Shown: positions 9,353 to 18,636, counted from the stretch's first letter. The stretch is 64,000 nt of DNA from Acidobacteriaceae bacterium (GCA_025462885.1 JAOAPN010000012.1:62001-126000); one strand, 5' to 3'. The notes: generated from the letters alone by a model not told the origin. Translations and numbers: made by a program.

Positions 9353-10999
9353 ATGCCAAAGCCAATTCTGCTCGCGATTGACGACGACACCAGCGTACTT
9401 GAAGCGGTGGTTCAGGACCTGCGTCGGAACTACGGACAGGAATATCGGATTTTAAGGGCCGCTTCTGGTGCAGCCGCCTTGGATATCTGTCGCCAACTCA
9501 AAGAACGCAAAGAGGTTGTAGCCCTCTTTCTCTCCGACCAACGCATGCCCGGAATGACAGGCGTCGACTTTCTGCAACAGGCAATTCCGCTATACCCCGA
9601 TGCCAAGCGTGTGCTCCTGACGGCGTACGCCGACACTGAGGCTGCGATTCGGGCCATTAATTCCGCCAAGATTCACTACTACCTGAATAAACCGTGGGAT
9701 CCGCCCGAAGAAAAGCTCTATCCGGTTCTGAACGATCTGTTGCAGGCGTGGAAACAGGGGTACAAGGCTCCGTTTGAAGGAATCCGTGTCGTTGGGGTTC
9801 GGTGGTCGGCGGCGAGCCATTCCGTGCGCGACTTCCTCTCGCGGAACCGCATTCCGTATCAATGGCTGAATCCGGAAGAAAAGCCGGAAGCGTTGGACCT
9901 ACTCAAGGAGAAAGGCATCGACGATGCCAAGCTGCCGGTCGTGCTGTTTGGCGACGGAACAGCCCTGGTGCAGCCGACAACGACCGAACTGGCAGGAAAG
10001 GTCGGCCTCCGGACGCAGGCGCAGGAAGAGTTCTACGACGTGGTCATCGTCGGAGCGGGACCGGCGGGCCTCGCGGCTGGGGTGTATGGGGCGTCGGAGG
10101 GTTTGAAGACCCTGATCGTAGAAGCTTCTGCTCCCGGGGGACAGGCTGGTTCCAGCTCCCGGATTGAGAATTACCTCGGATTTCCCGAGGGATTGAGCGG
10201 CGAAGAACTGGGCAAGCGCGCGTTCCTGCAGGCGAATCGGCTGGGTGCAGAGTTCCTGACACAGCGCGTCACCTGCGTTAAAAACGAGAATGGATACCAC
10301 ATCGTAACGATGTCCGACGGTCGCCAGGTAAGTTGCCGGGTATGCCTCATCGCGACAGGTGTTGCGTATTGCATGCTGGACGTTCCCGGCGCCGACAAGT
10401 TCAGCGGTCTAGGCCTGTATTACGGTGCAGCTCAGACGGAAGCGATAGCCTGCAAGGGCGAGACGGTCTATATCGTCGGCGGGGCAAATTCGGCCGGGCA
10501 GGCCGCGATGCACTTTGCACGCTACGCCGATAAGGTCCACATGCTGGTGCGCGGACCATCGCTTGAAAAGAGCATGTCGAAGTACCTGATCGATCAGATC
10601 GCAAAGACTTCGAACATTACCGTCGAGACGGGCACGGAAGTTTTGTCGCTGGGAGGCGACGGCCATCTGGAGTGCATTACGCTGAAGACCCCGCGTGGCG
10701 AAGAAACGCGCCATGCCAATTCCGTCTTCATTTTTATCGGAGCAGCTCCCAAGACCGATTGGCTGCCTCTGGAGCTCGAGCGGGATAACAAAGGTTTCGT
10801 CCTGGCTGGGCCTGATCTTAGAGCAAAGACCGAGGCAAAATGGCCACTCGATCGTGAACCCTATTTGCTGGAGACCAGTGTGCCCGGAATTTTTGTTGCC
10901 GGCGATGTTCGTTATAACTCCGTAAAGCGGTGTGCGTCAGCCGTTGGTGAGGGTTCGATTGCAATTCAGTTTGTGCATCAATATCTGGCGAGTCTTTAA
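9353..10999 (+). CDS. Receiver domain fused to thioredoxin-reductase-like FAD oxidoreductase
   Basis: A 548-residue fusion. Residues 1-125 are a complete CheY-type receiver: acidic DDD near residue 10, phospho-acceptor Asp62 in LSDQRMPGMTG, and the switch lysine in YYLNKPWD. Residues about 140-215 look like a small thioredoxin/glutaredoxin-fold linker without a CxxC. From about 225 the chain is a TrxB-like flavoprotein: VVIVGAGPAGLAAG binds FAD, VYIVGGANSAGQAA binds NAD(P)H, and FVAGDVR closes the FAD site. The TrxB redox motif CATC is replaced by YYGAAQ, so it cannot be a true thioredoxin reductase. The kinase gene begins 29 bp downstream, and the pair is probably one signalling unit. Confidence 0.9.
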   Translation: MPKPILLAIDDDTSVLEAVVQDLRRNYGQEYRILRAASGAAALDICRQLKERKEVVALFLSDQRMPGMTGVDFLQQAIPLYPDAKRVLLTAYADTEAAIRAINSAKIHYYLNKPWDPPEEKLYPVLNDLLQAWKQGYKAPFEGIRVVGVRWSAASHSVRDFLSRNRIPYQWLNPEEKPEALDLLKEKGIDDAKLPVVLFGDGTALVQPTTTELAGKVGLRTQAQEEFYDVVIVGAGPAGLAAGVYGASEGLKTLIVEASAPGGQAGSSSRIENYLGFPEGLSGEELGKRAFLQANRLGAEFLTQRVTCVKNENGYHIVTMSDGRQVSCRVCLIATGVAYCMLDVPGADKFSGLGLYYGAAQTEAIACKGETVYIVGGANSAGQAAMHFARYADKVHMLVRGPSLEKSMSKYLIDQIAKTSNITVETGTEVLSLGGDGHLECITLKTPRGEETRHANSVFIFIGAAPKTDWLPLELERDNKGFVLAGPDLRAKTEAKWPLDREPYLLETSVPGIFVAGDVRYNSVKRCASAVGEGSIAIQFVHQYLASL

Positions 11000-11028
11000 G
11001 ACTAGGAGAGTTTGGTACCACTAAATCT

Positions 11029-12537
11029 ATGAGCCAAGAGATCCATCTCGAAACAGAACTACACACGCAGGGAACGGGTGAAAACGTTCTCCCGATAGTG
11101 AGGCATCAGGGCGCCCTCCGGGCCGAATTGCTCTCGCAGTTGCGTGGGGTGGATATACTTTCGTCCCTGACAGAAGCGGACCTCACATGCCTGAACGAGA
11201 TCGAAGAGGTCAAGCTCGCCGAGGGAGAGTACGTTGCGCGCCAGGGCGAGATGGAACACTTCTTCTGGATTTTGTTGCAGGGAGAGCTGCATATCTACCA
11301 GACGCTTTCGGATGGACGGAAGGTGAGCATCGTCACGGTGCCTTCCGGCTCCGCGTTTGGCGAGCTGCCGCTTCTCTCCAATGGGCCGAACCCGGCCAGC
11401 ATGGTGACCAGCAAGCCCAGTGAATTGCTGCGTTTTACGGAAGAACAGTTCTGGGAGCTGATGACCACATGCCCTGAGGTGCGTAAAGCCATCCTCGGAA
11501 ATATGGCGGTGCGGCTGCAAAGGCTGCAAAGCGTCACGCTCCAGCAGGAGAAGATGGCCGCTCTGGGGACCCTGGCTGCGGGCCTGATGCATGAGTTGAA
11601 CAATCCCGGGGCTGCAGCGAGCCGTGCAGCTTCTCAACTGCGCGCCAATCTGCTACGCATGCATGAGCTGTCTGCGAAGTTCAGCCGCATCTCCATGAGC
11701 GACCAGCAGAAGCAGTGCTTATTCGAGTTGCAGGATCAAGCCCTGACCGTGAAACGTCCGGTGATGATGAACTCGCTCGAGCAGAGCGACGCTGAGGATG
11801 CACTGGTGGAGTGGATGGAGACCGCACAGGTCGAGAACGCGTGGAAGCTGGCGCCGACGCTGGTGTCGATCGGAATTCAATCGAGCGAGTTGGAATGCGC
11901 GCGCAGCGAATTCCATGCTTCCCTCTTATCGGATACGCTAAGTTGGCTCGAAGCTTTGGTATCCAGCATGCAACTCGTCGGAACCATTGAGGAGAGTATT
12001 GGGCGGGTCTCTTCCCTGGTGAAGGCGGTCAAGGCCTATGCCTACGAAGGCAAGAGCCAGAAGCAGGAGCTGGACGTAAACTCCAGCATCCACGCGACCA
12101 TGGTGATGTTGGGCCATAAGCTTCGCGAGAAAGAAATCGTCCTGAAAAAAGAGCTCTCGACCGATCTTCCGATGCTTAAGACGGAGTGCTCAGGGCTCAA
12201 TCAGATTTGGACAAATCTGCTGGACAACGCTATCGATGCGGTTCCGCAACAAGGCCTGATCAAGGTGAAGACGTGGGCTGAGATGCAGACATTGGGCGAG
12301 GGCGTCTTTCGCAAGGAGCTGTGCATCTCGATCCAGGACAATGGTAGCGGCATCCCGCCGGAGATCCAGCAACACATCTTTGACCCTTTCTATACGACGA
12401 AGCCAGTCGGCGTTGGGACGGGCCTGGGGCTTGGTATCGTCCATCGTATTGTCGAGCAGTTTGGCGGGACGATCCTCTTTACCTCCGATGAGCATGGCAC
12501 CGAGTTTGTCGTAAAGCTTCCTGCTGAGAGTGCCTAA
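11029..12537 (+). CDS. Histidine kinase with N-terminal cyclic-nucleotide-binding (Crp-like) domain
   Basis: A 502-residue soluble sensor kinase. Residues about 40-155 form a cNMP/Crp beta-roll, with GEYVARQGE and GSAFGELPLLSNG as the phosphate-binding-cassette region. The phospho-acceptor His188 lies in LAAGLMHELNNPGAAA, an unusual H-box of the proline-containing HELNNP type. The ATPase domain has IWTNLLDNAIDAV (N box), IQDNGSGIP (G1) and GTGLGLGIV (G2). No membrane span is present, so the input is cytoplasmic. It most likely phosphorylates the receiver of the adjacent fusion, which would tie flavoprotein activity to a nucleotide or redox ligand. The ligand is unknown. Confidence 0.9.
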   Translation: MSQEIHLETELHTQGTGENVLPIVRHQGALRAELLSQLRGVDILSSLTEADLTCLNEIEEVKLAEGEYVARQGEMEHFFWILLQGELHIYQTLSDGRKVSIVTVPSGSAFGELPLLSNGPNPASMVTSKPSELLRFTEEQFWELMTTCPEVRKAILGNMAVRLQRLQSVTLQQEKMAALGTLAAGLMHELNNPGAAASRAASQLRANLLRMHELSAKFSRISMSDQQKQCLFELQDQALTVKRPVMMNSLEQSDAEDALVEWMETAQVENAWKLAPTLVSIGIQSSELECARSEFHASLLSDTLSWLEALVSSMQLVGTIEESIGRVSSLVKAVKAYAYEGKSQKQELDVNSSIHATMVMLGHKLREKEIVLKKELSTDLPMLKTECSGLNQIWTNLLDNAIDAVPQQGLIKVKTWAEMQTLGEGVFRKELCISIQDNGSGIPPEIQQHIFDPFYTTKPVGVGTGLGLGIVHRIVEQFGGTILFTSDEHGTEFVVKLPAESA

Positions 12538-12602
12538 AGCTACCTTTTAGTCCAGCTTTCGTGAGATAGGCACATCAGTATGATGTAGGGGAGGAGACTA
12601 CT

Positions 12603-13022
12603 TTGCTTACCCCTTTTCATATTGCATTTCCGGTCAACGATCTCGACGCAGCGCGGGCATTTTACGGTACCACACTTGGCTGCACGGAGGGTCGCAGCTC
12701 CGCCCAATGGATCGACTTCGACCTCTTCGGACACCAGATCGTCGCGCACCTGAAGCCTGGCACCACGAAAGACGATACCCACCACAATCCCGTCGACGGA
12801 CACGATGTTCCGGTTCCACACTTTGGCGTCGTGCTGACCATGGAGAAGTGGGAAGCACTCGCAGAGCGGCTACGCACCGCAGGTACAAAGTTCGTGATTG
12901 AACCCTACATTCGCTTCAAGGGCGAAGTCGGCGAACAGGCGACGATGTTCTTTCTCGACCCTGCCGGCAACGCGCTGGAGTTCAAGGCGTTTGCGGACCT
13001 AGGCCAACTCTTCGCCAAATAG
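12603..13022 (+). CDS. VOC-family (glyoxalase/dioxygenase fold) protein
   Basis: A 139-residue protein of the vicinal-oxygen-chelate superfamily. The first beta-alpha-beta-beta-beta module begins [22 protein letters not shown] and the second ends [15 protein letters not shown], the usual metal-site glutamate region. Potential metal ligands are His in the first strand, His in the middle (VPHFGVVL) and the C-terminal Glu. The substrate is unknown; relatives include catechol-dioxygenase-like enzymes and antibiotic-binding proteins. The start is TTG 12603, supported by a GGAGGAG ribosome site about 7 nt upstream. The gene ends just before a strong terminator. Confidence 0.85.
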   Translation: MLTPFHIAFPVNDLDAARAFYGTTLGCTEGRSSAQWIDFDLFGHQIVAHLKPGTTKDDTHHNPVDGHDVPVPHFGVVLTMEKWEALAERLRTAGTKFVIEPYIRFKGEVGEQATMFFLDPAGNALEFKAFADLGQLFAK

Positions 13023-13031
13023 ACTACGGAC

Positions 13032-13075
13032 GAATTGCCTGCATCGAACCACTTCGATGCAGGCAATTCTTTTTG
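13032..13075. terminator. Strong intrinsic terminator between convergent genes
   Basis: A perfect 17-bp stem (13032-13048 with 13053-13069) with loop CCAC, followed by TTTTT on the plus strand. On the minus strand the hairpin is not followed by a T run, so it mainly serves the VOC gene. It sits exactly between the VOC stop (13022) and the stop of the minus-strand zinc-protein gene (13078). Confidence 0.93.
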
Positions 13076-13077
13076 TG

Positions 13078-13455
13078 TCACAGCTCTGCTGACGCTGGTA
13101 CGGGCGCAGAATGCTGCTGGTGGGCTTGAAAGCATTGTCGGCAGAGAACAGGCCGTCCACTGGTGGGCTTGAATGGAAGGATCGTTTCGACGTTGCATTT
13201 AGCGCAAATTGCACGAGTTTCGGTCCGTCGCAAGCTTATGATTTGGGGGCTGCCGGTTGAAACATTTTTACCCAGACGCCTGGTCCTGCAAGGCTTGCAA
13301 TGCTTTGGATCGTTGCGAAACTGCTTATCGAAGAAGAAAAGCTGCTCGCCAGCACTGAAAATGAACTCGTCGTAGCAATCTGCACAGGTCAGGAGTCTGT
13401 CTACGAATTCCATATGGGTCTCCGTCTCACTTCGACCCAGGGCATTTTTGTCCAT
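13078..13455 (-). CDS. CxxC-x17-CxxC zinc-ribbon protein
   Basis: A 125-residue protein with two zinc-ribbon units. The first has CADC and CKPC separated by a FIFSAGEQLFF segment, the usual form of the zf-trcl type probable zinc ribbon. The second has CAKC, exactly 17 residues, then CRQC, which is the defining spacing of the CxxC-x17-CxxC family. Such proteins are small, cytoplasmic and of unknown role; a nucleic-acid or chaperone function is usually guessed. An internal Met (MEFVDRLL) just before the first ribbon is an alternative start, and would remove 14 residues. Confidence 0.75.
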   Translation of the reverse strand: MDKNALGRSETETHMEFVDRLLTCADCYDEFIFSAGEQLFFFDKQFRNDPKHCKPCRTRRLGKNVSTGSPQIISLRRTETRAICAKCNVETILPFKPTSGRPVLCRQCFQAHQQHSAPVPASAEL

Positions 13456-13519
13456 GGATCGTGTTGAATTGGATAGTTTGTTTTAGGTGTTCGATTGATC
13501 CATAGTGCTCAAGAGGGCT

Positions 13520-13855
13520 TCAACCGAGGATGGAGGCGATAGAAGCTCCAACGGTGAGGAGCACGGCCACCTCATAGGCTTTGGTGCGCTGGCGCTGCAT
13601 CCGTTCTTCAGTCGCACGCACGCGGTCGTTAGTAGATGAGGCTTCTCCGTGATCAGTTACCAGAAATACAATCGCTGCAATAATGAGTGGAAGAAAAACA
13701 AGAGTAAGTAAGAAAATGATTCGATCGTCGGACACGATATTCTTCCCTTCTTCCAAGCCCTGATTTCCACTAGCAACAAACATTGGTTTGATTGGTGTGG
13801 GGAATTTGAAGCTCGGTTCAAGGGGATAGTGACGGAGGAAGTCGGATCGTTTCAA
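13520..13855 (-). CDS. Small two-span membrane protein, unknown
   Basis: A 111-residue ORF with two hydrophobic segments, about residues 46-67 (IIFLLTLVFLPLIIAAIVFLV) and 93-111 at the extreme C-terminus. A charged, arginine-rich loop between them is likely cytoplasmic. The start is TTG 13855, with AGG five nt upstream; an internal ATG at MFVASG is possible and would leave about 86 residues. No family is recognised. It is divergent from the ECF sigma gene and might be a regulatory or stress membrane peptide, but nothing beyond the topology supports this. Confidence 0.45.
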   Translation of the reverse strand: MKRSDFLRHYPLEPSFKFPTPIKPMFVASGNQGLEEGKNIVSDDRIIFLLTLVFLPLIIAAIVFLVTDHGEASSTNDRVRATEERMQRQRTKAYEVAVLLTVGASIASILG

Positions 13856-13954
13856 AATTTCCTAAAATGAAATCAGAACGCATCGAGGCTCGACCGCAGA
13901 GGACCGAAGTGCCCAGGCATATACACTCTTGCTATCAGATAAAAGAGGACTTCC

Positions 13955-14524
13955 GTGAATTTCGAGACATTCGATGCCTCCTACGTCAGCAGACTCCGCT
14001 CAGGAGATGCCTCTACGGAGCAGCATTTCGTTGGATATTTCACAGAATTGATAACGTTAAAACTTCGTTCGAAGCTGCGCACTCCCGAGATGATCGACGA
14101 TGTCAGGCAGGAGACGTTTTCGCGGACATTATCACTGATTCGAAGCGATGGGCTGCGCCATGCGGAGCGGCTCGGTTCGCTGGTCAATTCAATCTGCAAT
14201 CACGTTCTCATGGAGCAATACCGATCTTCGGATCGCGTCGATGGATTGGAAAAAGCGACTCCGGAACAACTCGTCGACAGCAGGAAGGATGCTCTAAGCG
14301 AAGCTATATCAAAAGATAGCCGAGAGATTGTAAGGCAGATTCTGGACAAAATGAACCTGCGAGACAAAACCCTGCTGCGAGCGCTCCTTCTGGAAGAACG
14401 AGATAAAGACGAGGTGTGTCGAGAGTTGGGGGTAGAACGTGAGTACCTGAGGGTTTTGCTGCACCGGGCGAAGGGGTCGTTTCGAGATATGTACTCCAGG
14501 CGAATACAGAATAAACACCACTAG
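13955..14524 (+). CDS. ECF-type RNA polymerase sigma factor
   Basis: A 189-residue sigma-70 family protein. Region 2 spans about residues 20-90; its helix containing DDVRQETFSRTLSLI corresponds to the core-binding and -10 recognition helices. Region 4 spans about 120-180, with DKDEVCRELGVEREYLRVLLHRAK as the helix-turn-helix that reads the -35. The GTG start is backed by AGAGGA at 13944-13949. The next gene encodes a zinc-finger membrane anti-sigma factor, so the pair should form an ECF/anti-sigma switch. The target is probably its own operon with the CHAT gene. The aligned short motif AAAATGAAA occurs upstream of both genes (13864 and 14551), but I cannot call it a promoter. Confidence 0.88.
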   Translation: MNFETFDASYVSRLRSGDASTEQHFVGYFTELITLKLRSKLRTPEMIDDVRQETFSRTLSLIRSDGLRHAERLGSLVNSICNHVLMEQYRSSDRVDGLEKATPEQLVDSRKDALSEAISKDSREIVRQILDKMNLRDKTLLRALLLEERDKDEVCRELGVEREYLRVLLHRAKGSFRDMYSRRIQNKHH

Positions 14525-14621
14525 CCTGGACGGGCACGATACAAAATCTCTCCAAAATGAAACGTTTCTCTCCCGGCACACACTATTAAGGGTAGGCGAG
14601 CAATACATTGAGGTTTCAGAG

Positions 14622-15314
14622 ATGAATCATGCAGAGGCGATTCGGGAGATGGCAGTTGAGCAATACTTGCTCGGCGAGCTAAGCGGCGCATCGCTGGAAG
14701 GATTTGAAGAGCACCTCTTCGATTGCCCGGAGTGCGCGGCTGAACTAAAGGCAGGTTACCTGTTCGTCGAGGCTGCTCGTACCGAATTGCGAGAGCCGGC
14801 TAGGGCCTCCCTTCCCGTGATTAATAAAGTACAGAGCTGGACCAGTTGGTTTACGAACCCATGGGTTCTTGCTCCTGCCCTGGCGGCCTGTCTGCTGGTG
14901 ATTGCCATACAGACGCTGGTGGTAGTGCCACGGATGAAGCAGGAATTGGCGCAGGCGCAGACCCCAGCAGTACTCAATAACCTGGTATTGGCGAATGCGG
15001 GGGGGCGGGGCGATTCGGTGGCCGAGATTGCTGCACCGCAGCACGGATCATTCCTCCTCTCGGTCGACATTCCAGCGCGAAGCGGATTCACAAGCTATGA
15101 GTGCTCGCTCTTTGCACCGTCTGGCTCACTTGTATGGCAGACGGCTGTCTCTCCCCAGCAGACCAGCGATGCTTTATTAATCCATATTCCCACAGACAAG
15201 ACCGATGCGGGCCTGAATACGCTTCTTGTTCAGGGTTTACCTGCTGGCGACAAGCCCAATGGTAAGCTGGTTGATCTCGCGCGATATAGTTTTCGCTTGA
15301 GACTTCAAAAGTGA
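14622..15314 (+). CDS. Membrane anti-sigma factor with HCC zinc finger
   Basis: A 230-residue protein. The N-terminal 60 residues carry an anti-sigma zinc-binding helix bundle with EEHLFDCPECAAEL, the His-x3-Cys-x2-Cys ligand set of ZAS domains that wrap the sigma factor. A single span lies at about residues 85-105 (LAPALAACLLVIAIQTLVVV). The periplasmic part of about 120 residues is beta-rich, resembling a sensor or carbohydrate-binding sandwich, and has no recognised domain. It lies 97 bp downstream of the ECF sigma gene and most likely holds it inactive at the inner membrane until a periplasmic signal arrives. Confidence 0.85.
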   Translation: MNHAEAIREMAVEQYLLGELSGASLEGFEEHLFDCPECAAELKAGYLFVEAARTELREPARASLPVINKVQSWTSWFTNPWVLAPALAACLLVIAIQTLVVVPRMKQELAQAQTPAVLNNLVLANAGGRGDSVAEIAAPQHGSFLLSVDIPARSGFTSYECSLFAPSGSLVWQTAVSPQQTSDALLIHIPTDKTDAGLNTLLVQGLPAGDKPNGKLVDLARYSFRLRLQK

Positions 15315-15352
15315 TTGATTCATCTGATTGCACTCATAAAAATGGAGATTGA

Positions 15353-16174
15353 ATGGACGCCAGCACGAAACGGCAGTTTTATTATCACTCGGATGCCAGC
15401 CCCCTGGGTGGCCACATTACTCACCCCTTCGAAGAAGTCATCAGCACCGCTGCGTCCTCATCACTGGCACAGGCGGGCGGTCACGTAAGCTCACGTCTTG
15501 ATTCCTACCAGCTTGACCCCATCGTCTCGGTGACTTCTGCCTACTCCCATATTTCTGGGGTGGTAAATAAAAGCACCGGAAACTGGACCACGTTGACGAC
15601 TTCCGTAGTGGAGAATCTGAATTTATTGGAGGTGGTAACGGCCGACCGCATCGTGTCGCGGCTGGCGGTGGAGCATCCGCTGGTGGGCTACACGCCGAAA
15701 GTATCCTTCGTAGGCGTGCAGTTTGATAATCTGCGAGTAGCCGGACACCCCGTCCATCCAACGCTGAACCTTAACTTGCTTGCAACGGATGGGCGAAAGG
15801 GCTTTCCCGACCGTCCCTATTTAGAGCATGAGAAGTTTCTCCAGACTGTGGTCGGACAGAGCCGTAGAATTACGGAGGCGCAAGATGCTCCTGAATGGCT
15901 CAAGGCTCGATACGGCTGGGTCCAGTCAGCGGAAGAACGCAAGAAGAGAGGGTACGTCCTATGCTCCCTGGTGGAAGATGTGCAGGGAGTAAAAGATGCG
16001 GATGCGTTTGGACACGTGATTACTGTGCCCGACTTTGGCAATATATTTCTTTCGGAATTGGTTCTCGATCAAGGCTCTTTCCGACTGACTATGATGCGCA
16101 CCGAATTGGGATGTCCTGCCGAAGGAAACCTCAGTTTCGCTACCGCCGACTCCAATGGAGTTACTGTTCCCTAA
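15353..16174 (+). CDS. Conserved-context protein of unknown function (ECF-CHAT operon)
   Basis: A 273-residue protein with no signal peptide and no family I recognise. It is beta-rich in its central part (for example TPKVSFVGVQFDNLRVAGHPVHPTLNLNLL) and has a short charged helix (SAEERKKRG). The N-terminal 20 residues, HSDASPLGGHITHPFEE, read like a self-contained entry strand rather than a targeting signal. The start ATG 15353 has GGAGA at 15342-15346. Its end overlaps the start of the TPR-CHAT gene by 64 bp, which implies translational coupling. As CHAT proteins often cleave or sense a neighbour, this protein is a candidate partner or substrate; that is inference. Confidence 0.75.
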   Translation: MDASTKRQFYYHSDASPLGGHITHPFEEVISTAASSSLAQAGGHVSSRLDSYQLDPIVSVTSAYSHISGVVNKSTGNWTTLTTSVVENLNLLEVVTADRIVSRLAVEHPLVGYTPKVSFVGVQFDNLRVAGHPVHPTLNLNLLATDGRKGFPDRPYLEHEKFLQTVVGQSRRITEAQDAPEWLKARYGWVQSAEERKKRGYVLCSLVEDVQGVKDADAFGHVITVPDFGNIFLSELVLDQGSFRLTMMRTELGCPAEGNLSFATADSNGVTVP

Positions 16175-18636
16175 TATTGGGGAGTATCGTATTTCTGGCG
16201 TGCATCGGTTGCAGGCGAGAATCACGATTAACGCCTGAAGCCATATATGAGCAGATTGAAAAAGAGTTCCTTTCCGGAGAACTTTCTAAAGCACGGATAG
16301 CATCGGAAGCAGCCTATCGACGTTTCGAATCGAGCCGCCCGGACAGGGCGGCTATTTTTCGTATCGAGTTGGCCAAGGTGCTTATCTATCAGGGGAAGAG
16401 TGGAGACGCACTGACCCTCCTTGAACAGCCTCTACCTCCTCGATCAAAGATCGATTCCCAAGTCAGGCAACAAATCTTTCTTTCAATCGCACAGACTGGG
16501 GTCGGCCATCTTGATCAAGCAGAACAAACATTACTCCAAGCGCAAGAACACTGTCCCGCGGGTGTCCTCCATGCGGAATTAGCCAATGCCCAAGGGATCA
16601 TTGCTATCAATGGAGGCAAGCTTGACGACGCAGAAAAAGCATTTCAGGCCAGTCTCGCAGGTGCCCGTCTAAGTGGTGATCGTTTTCTTCAGATCGGTGC
16701 ACTCACAAACCTGGGGGTCGTTGCTCTGCGGGAGGAGCATTTTGAGGATGCGCTGACAGACTTTGGTGAGGCATCGCGTCTGGCGCGGCTTATTGGTGCC
16801 AAACTGCTGCTCGAAAAAGCAACCGGGAATGCGGGGTGGGCCTATTACAAGTTGGGTGACTTTCAGCGATCTCTTACTAGCACTCAGGAAGCCGAAAGGC
16901 AGGCCGCCGACTTGGGCGCGCCGGGCGACCAGGTCCACTGGCTCAACAATTCCGGGATGAGCGAGTACCGCCTTGGGAATCTGGAGGCCGCACGTTCCTT
17001 CTACGAACGAACGCTCGTTCTCGCTCAGTCCATTCCCAACCAGGAAGAGATCCTGGACGCTCACGTAAATCTTGGATTTCTCCTACTGCGGTCTGGAGAC
17101 TTGAATGCTGCGGAGACGCATGCCCGTCAGGCGATGAGTGTAGCTGCGTTGAGACCCAATGATACGGAAAGACTGGAACCCGAACTACTGAGCGCTCTTT
17201 TGAGCAACGCAAGAGGAGACAAGCGACGTGCCGCTACAGCTCTTCTTGACCTGGAGCCACGGGCTGTTGCCTTCCCATCGCTGCGATGGGCGACGGAGAG
17301 CAATCTAGCCCATATCTACGCTGACACTGGTCAGCACCGTAACGCCGATATCTGGTTCCGCCGCGCCATCGATACCTTCCACCGGCAGAGATCGTCACTC
17401 ACGAGCGTCGAATCGACGCTGCCTTTTCTGGAGAACGGTGCCGATCTTTACGATGGATATATGGAGTTTCTGATCCGTGACCACCGGACAGAGGAAGCGC
17501 TGAACGTGGCGGATGAGAGCCGCGCGGAATCGCTGCTCGATGGCATTAAATCATCTCCGGTCAAGCAGGCCATTCAGTCGTCGCAAAGAATAAACGCACA
17601 AACGATTGCAACTCGTATGCAGGCTACAGTTCTGGTGTATTCGTTGCAGCCCAAGGTCTCATATCTTTGGGCGATTACACCTGCGCGACAACAATTTTAC
17701 GAACTGCCAGGAAGCGAAACGATCCTGCCGCTTGTGCAGCAGCAAACGAAATCGATTATGGCCTCGAAGGATCTGCTATCCCAGCGTGAATCGTCTGCAC
17801 AGACGCTCTACGATCAACTGGTGAAACCGGCGGAAAGTCTCATCAAGAACGATGGCAGGGTCTTTATCGTCGGAGGCGAAGGACTGGATGGCCTCAACTT
17901 CGAGACTCTGATCAAGAGCGGAGGAGAGCCTCACTATTGGATCGAGGACGTCACGATTACGAATGCGAAGTCGCTGCGACTGCTATCTGTACGAAGCAAT
18001 ATTGAGACAAAACGAGTCAATAGAAGCATTCTTCTCATTGGCGATCCCATCTACCGCAAAGAGGAATATGGAGCGCTTGCCAATGCATCGTCCGAAGTTG
18101 CAAATATTGCAGGACACTTCGACGCAAGTCAGCGCACTGTATACACAGGAGGGGAGGCATCTCCAGCGGTTTATCAGATCGCACAACCGAGCAAGTTTTC
18201 GTATATCCATTTCGTGGCACATGCCACCGCAAACATGACCAGCCCGCTCGATTCCGCAGTGGTGCTCTCACGAGATCGTAGCGACGCAACGGTCTATAAA
18301 CTTTATGCGAGAGACATTTTAAAGCAGAACCTGCACGCAGATCTGGTAACACTTTCCGCATGTTACGGGTCCGGCTTGCGAGACTACTCGGGAGAGGGAC
18401 TGGTCGGACTGGCGTGGGCATTTCTGCGAGCCGGCTCGCATCAAGTGATCGGCGCGATGTGGGAGGTAAGCGACGCATCGACACCACAACTCATGGATCA
18501 ACTCTACGCAAGACTGGTCCAGGGAATTCCTCCCGATGCCGCACTCCGCTCCGCAAAACTCTCCATGATTCACGCGGGAGGAGTATTTCGTAAGCCCCTG
18601 TACTGGGCACCCTTCCAGCTCTATGCCGGGGCATAG
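16111..18636 (+). CDS. TPR-CHAT protease-like protein, probable lipoprotein
   Basis: An 841-residue protein. A basic N-terminus and hydrophobic stretch ending FLACIGCRRE look like a lipoprotein or anchor signal. Residues about 60-480 are tetratricopeptide repeats. The C-terminal 280 residues form a CHAT (caspase HetF associated with TPRs) domain with the catalytic dyad His704 in FVAHATA and Cys751 in TLSACYGSG, followed by GEGLVGLAWAFLRAG. Both catalytic residues are intact, so a cysteine protease is expected. ATG 16111 is chosen because it starts a signal sequence; longer in-frame extension to 15895 lies wholly inside the previous gene. It is the last gene of the ECF/anti-sigma operon. Confidence 0.88.
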   Translation: MSCRRKPQFRYRRLQWSYCSLILGSIVFLACIGCRRESRLTPEAIYEQIEKEFLSGELSKARIASEAAYRRFESSRPDRAAIFRIELAKVLIYQGKSGDALTLLEQPLPPRSKIDSQVRQQIFLSIAQTGVGHLDQAEQTLLQAQEHCPAGVLHAELANAQGIIAINGGKLDDAEKAFQASLAGARLSGDRFLQIGALTNLGVVALREEHFEDALTDFGEASRLARLIGAKLLLEKATGNAGWAYYKLGDFQRSLTSTQEAERQAADLGAPGDQVHWLNNSGMSEYRLGNLEAARSFYERTLVLAQSIPNQEEILDAHVNLGFLLLRSGDLNAAETHARQAMSVAALRPNDTERLEPELLSALLSNARGDKRRAATALLDLEPRAVAFPSLRWATESNLAHIYADTGQHRNADIWFRRAIDTFHRQRSSLTSVESTLPFLENGADLYDGYMEFLIRDHRTEEALNVADESRAESLLDGIKSSPVKQAIQSSQRINAQTIATRMQATVLVYSLQPKVSYLWAITPARQQFYELPGSETILPLVQQQTKSIMASKDLLSQRESSAQTLYDQLVKPAESLIKNDGRVFIVGGEGLDGLNFETLIKSGGEPHYWIEDVTITNAKSLRLLSVRSNIETKRVNRSILLIGDPIYRKEEYGALANASSEVANIAGHFDASQRTVYTGGEASPAVYQIAQPSKFSYIHFVAHATANMTSPLDSAVVLSRDRSDATVYKLYARDILKQNLHADLVTLSACYGSGLRDYSGEGLVGLAWAFLRAGSHQVIGAMWEVSDASTPQLMDQLYARLVQGIPPDAALRSAKLSMIHAGGVFRKPLYWAPFQLYAGA

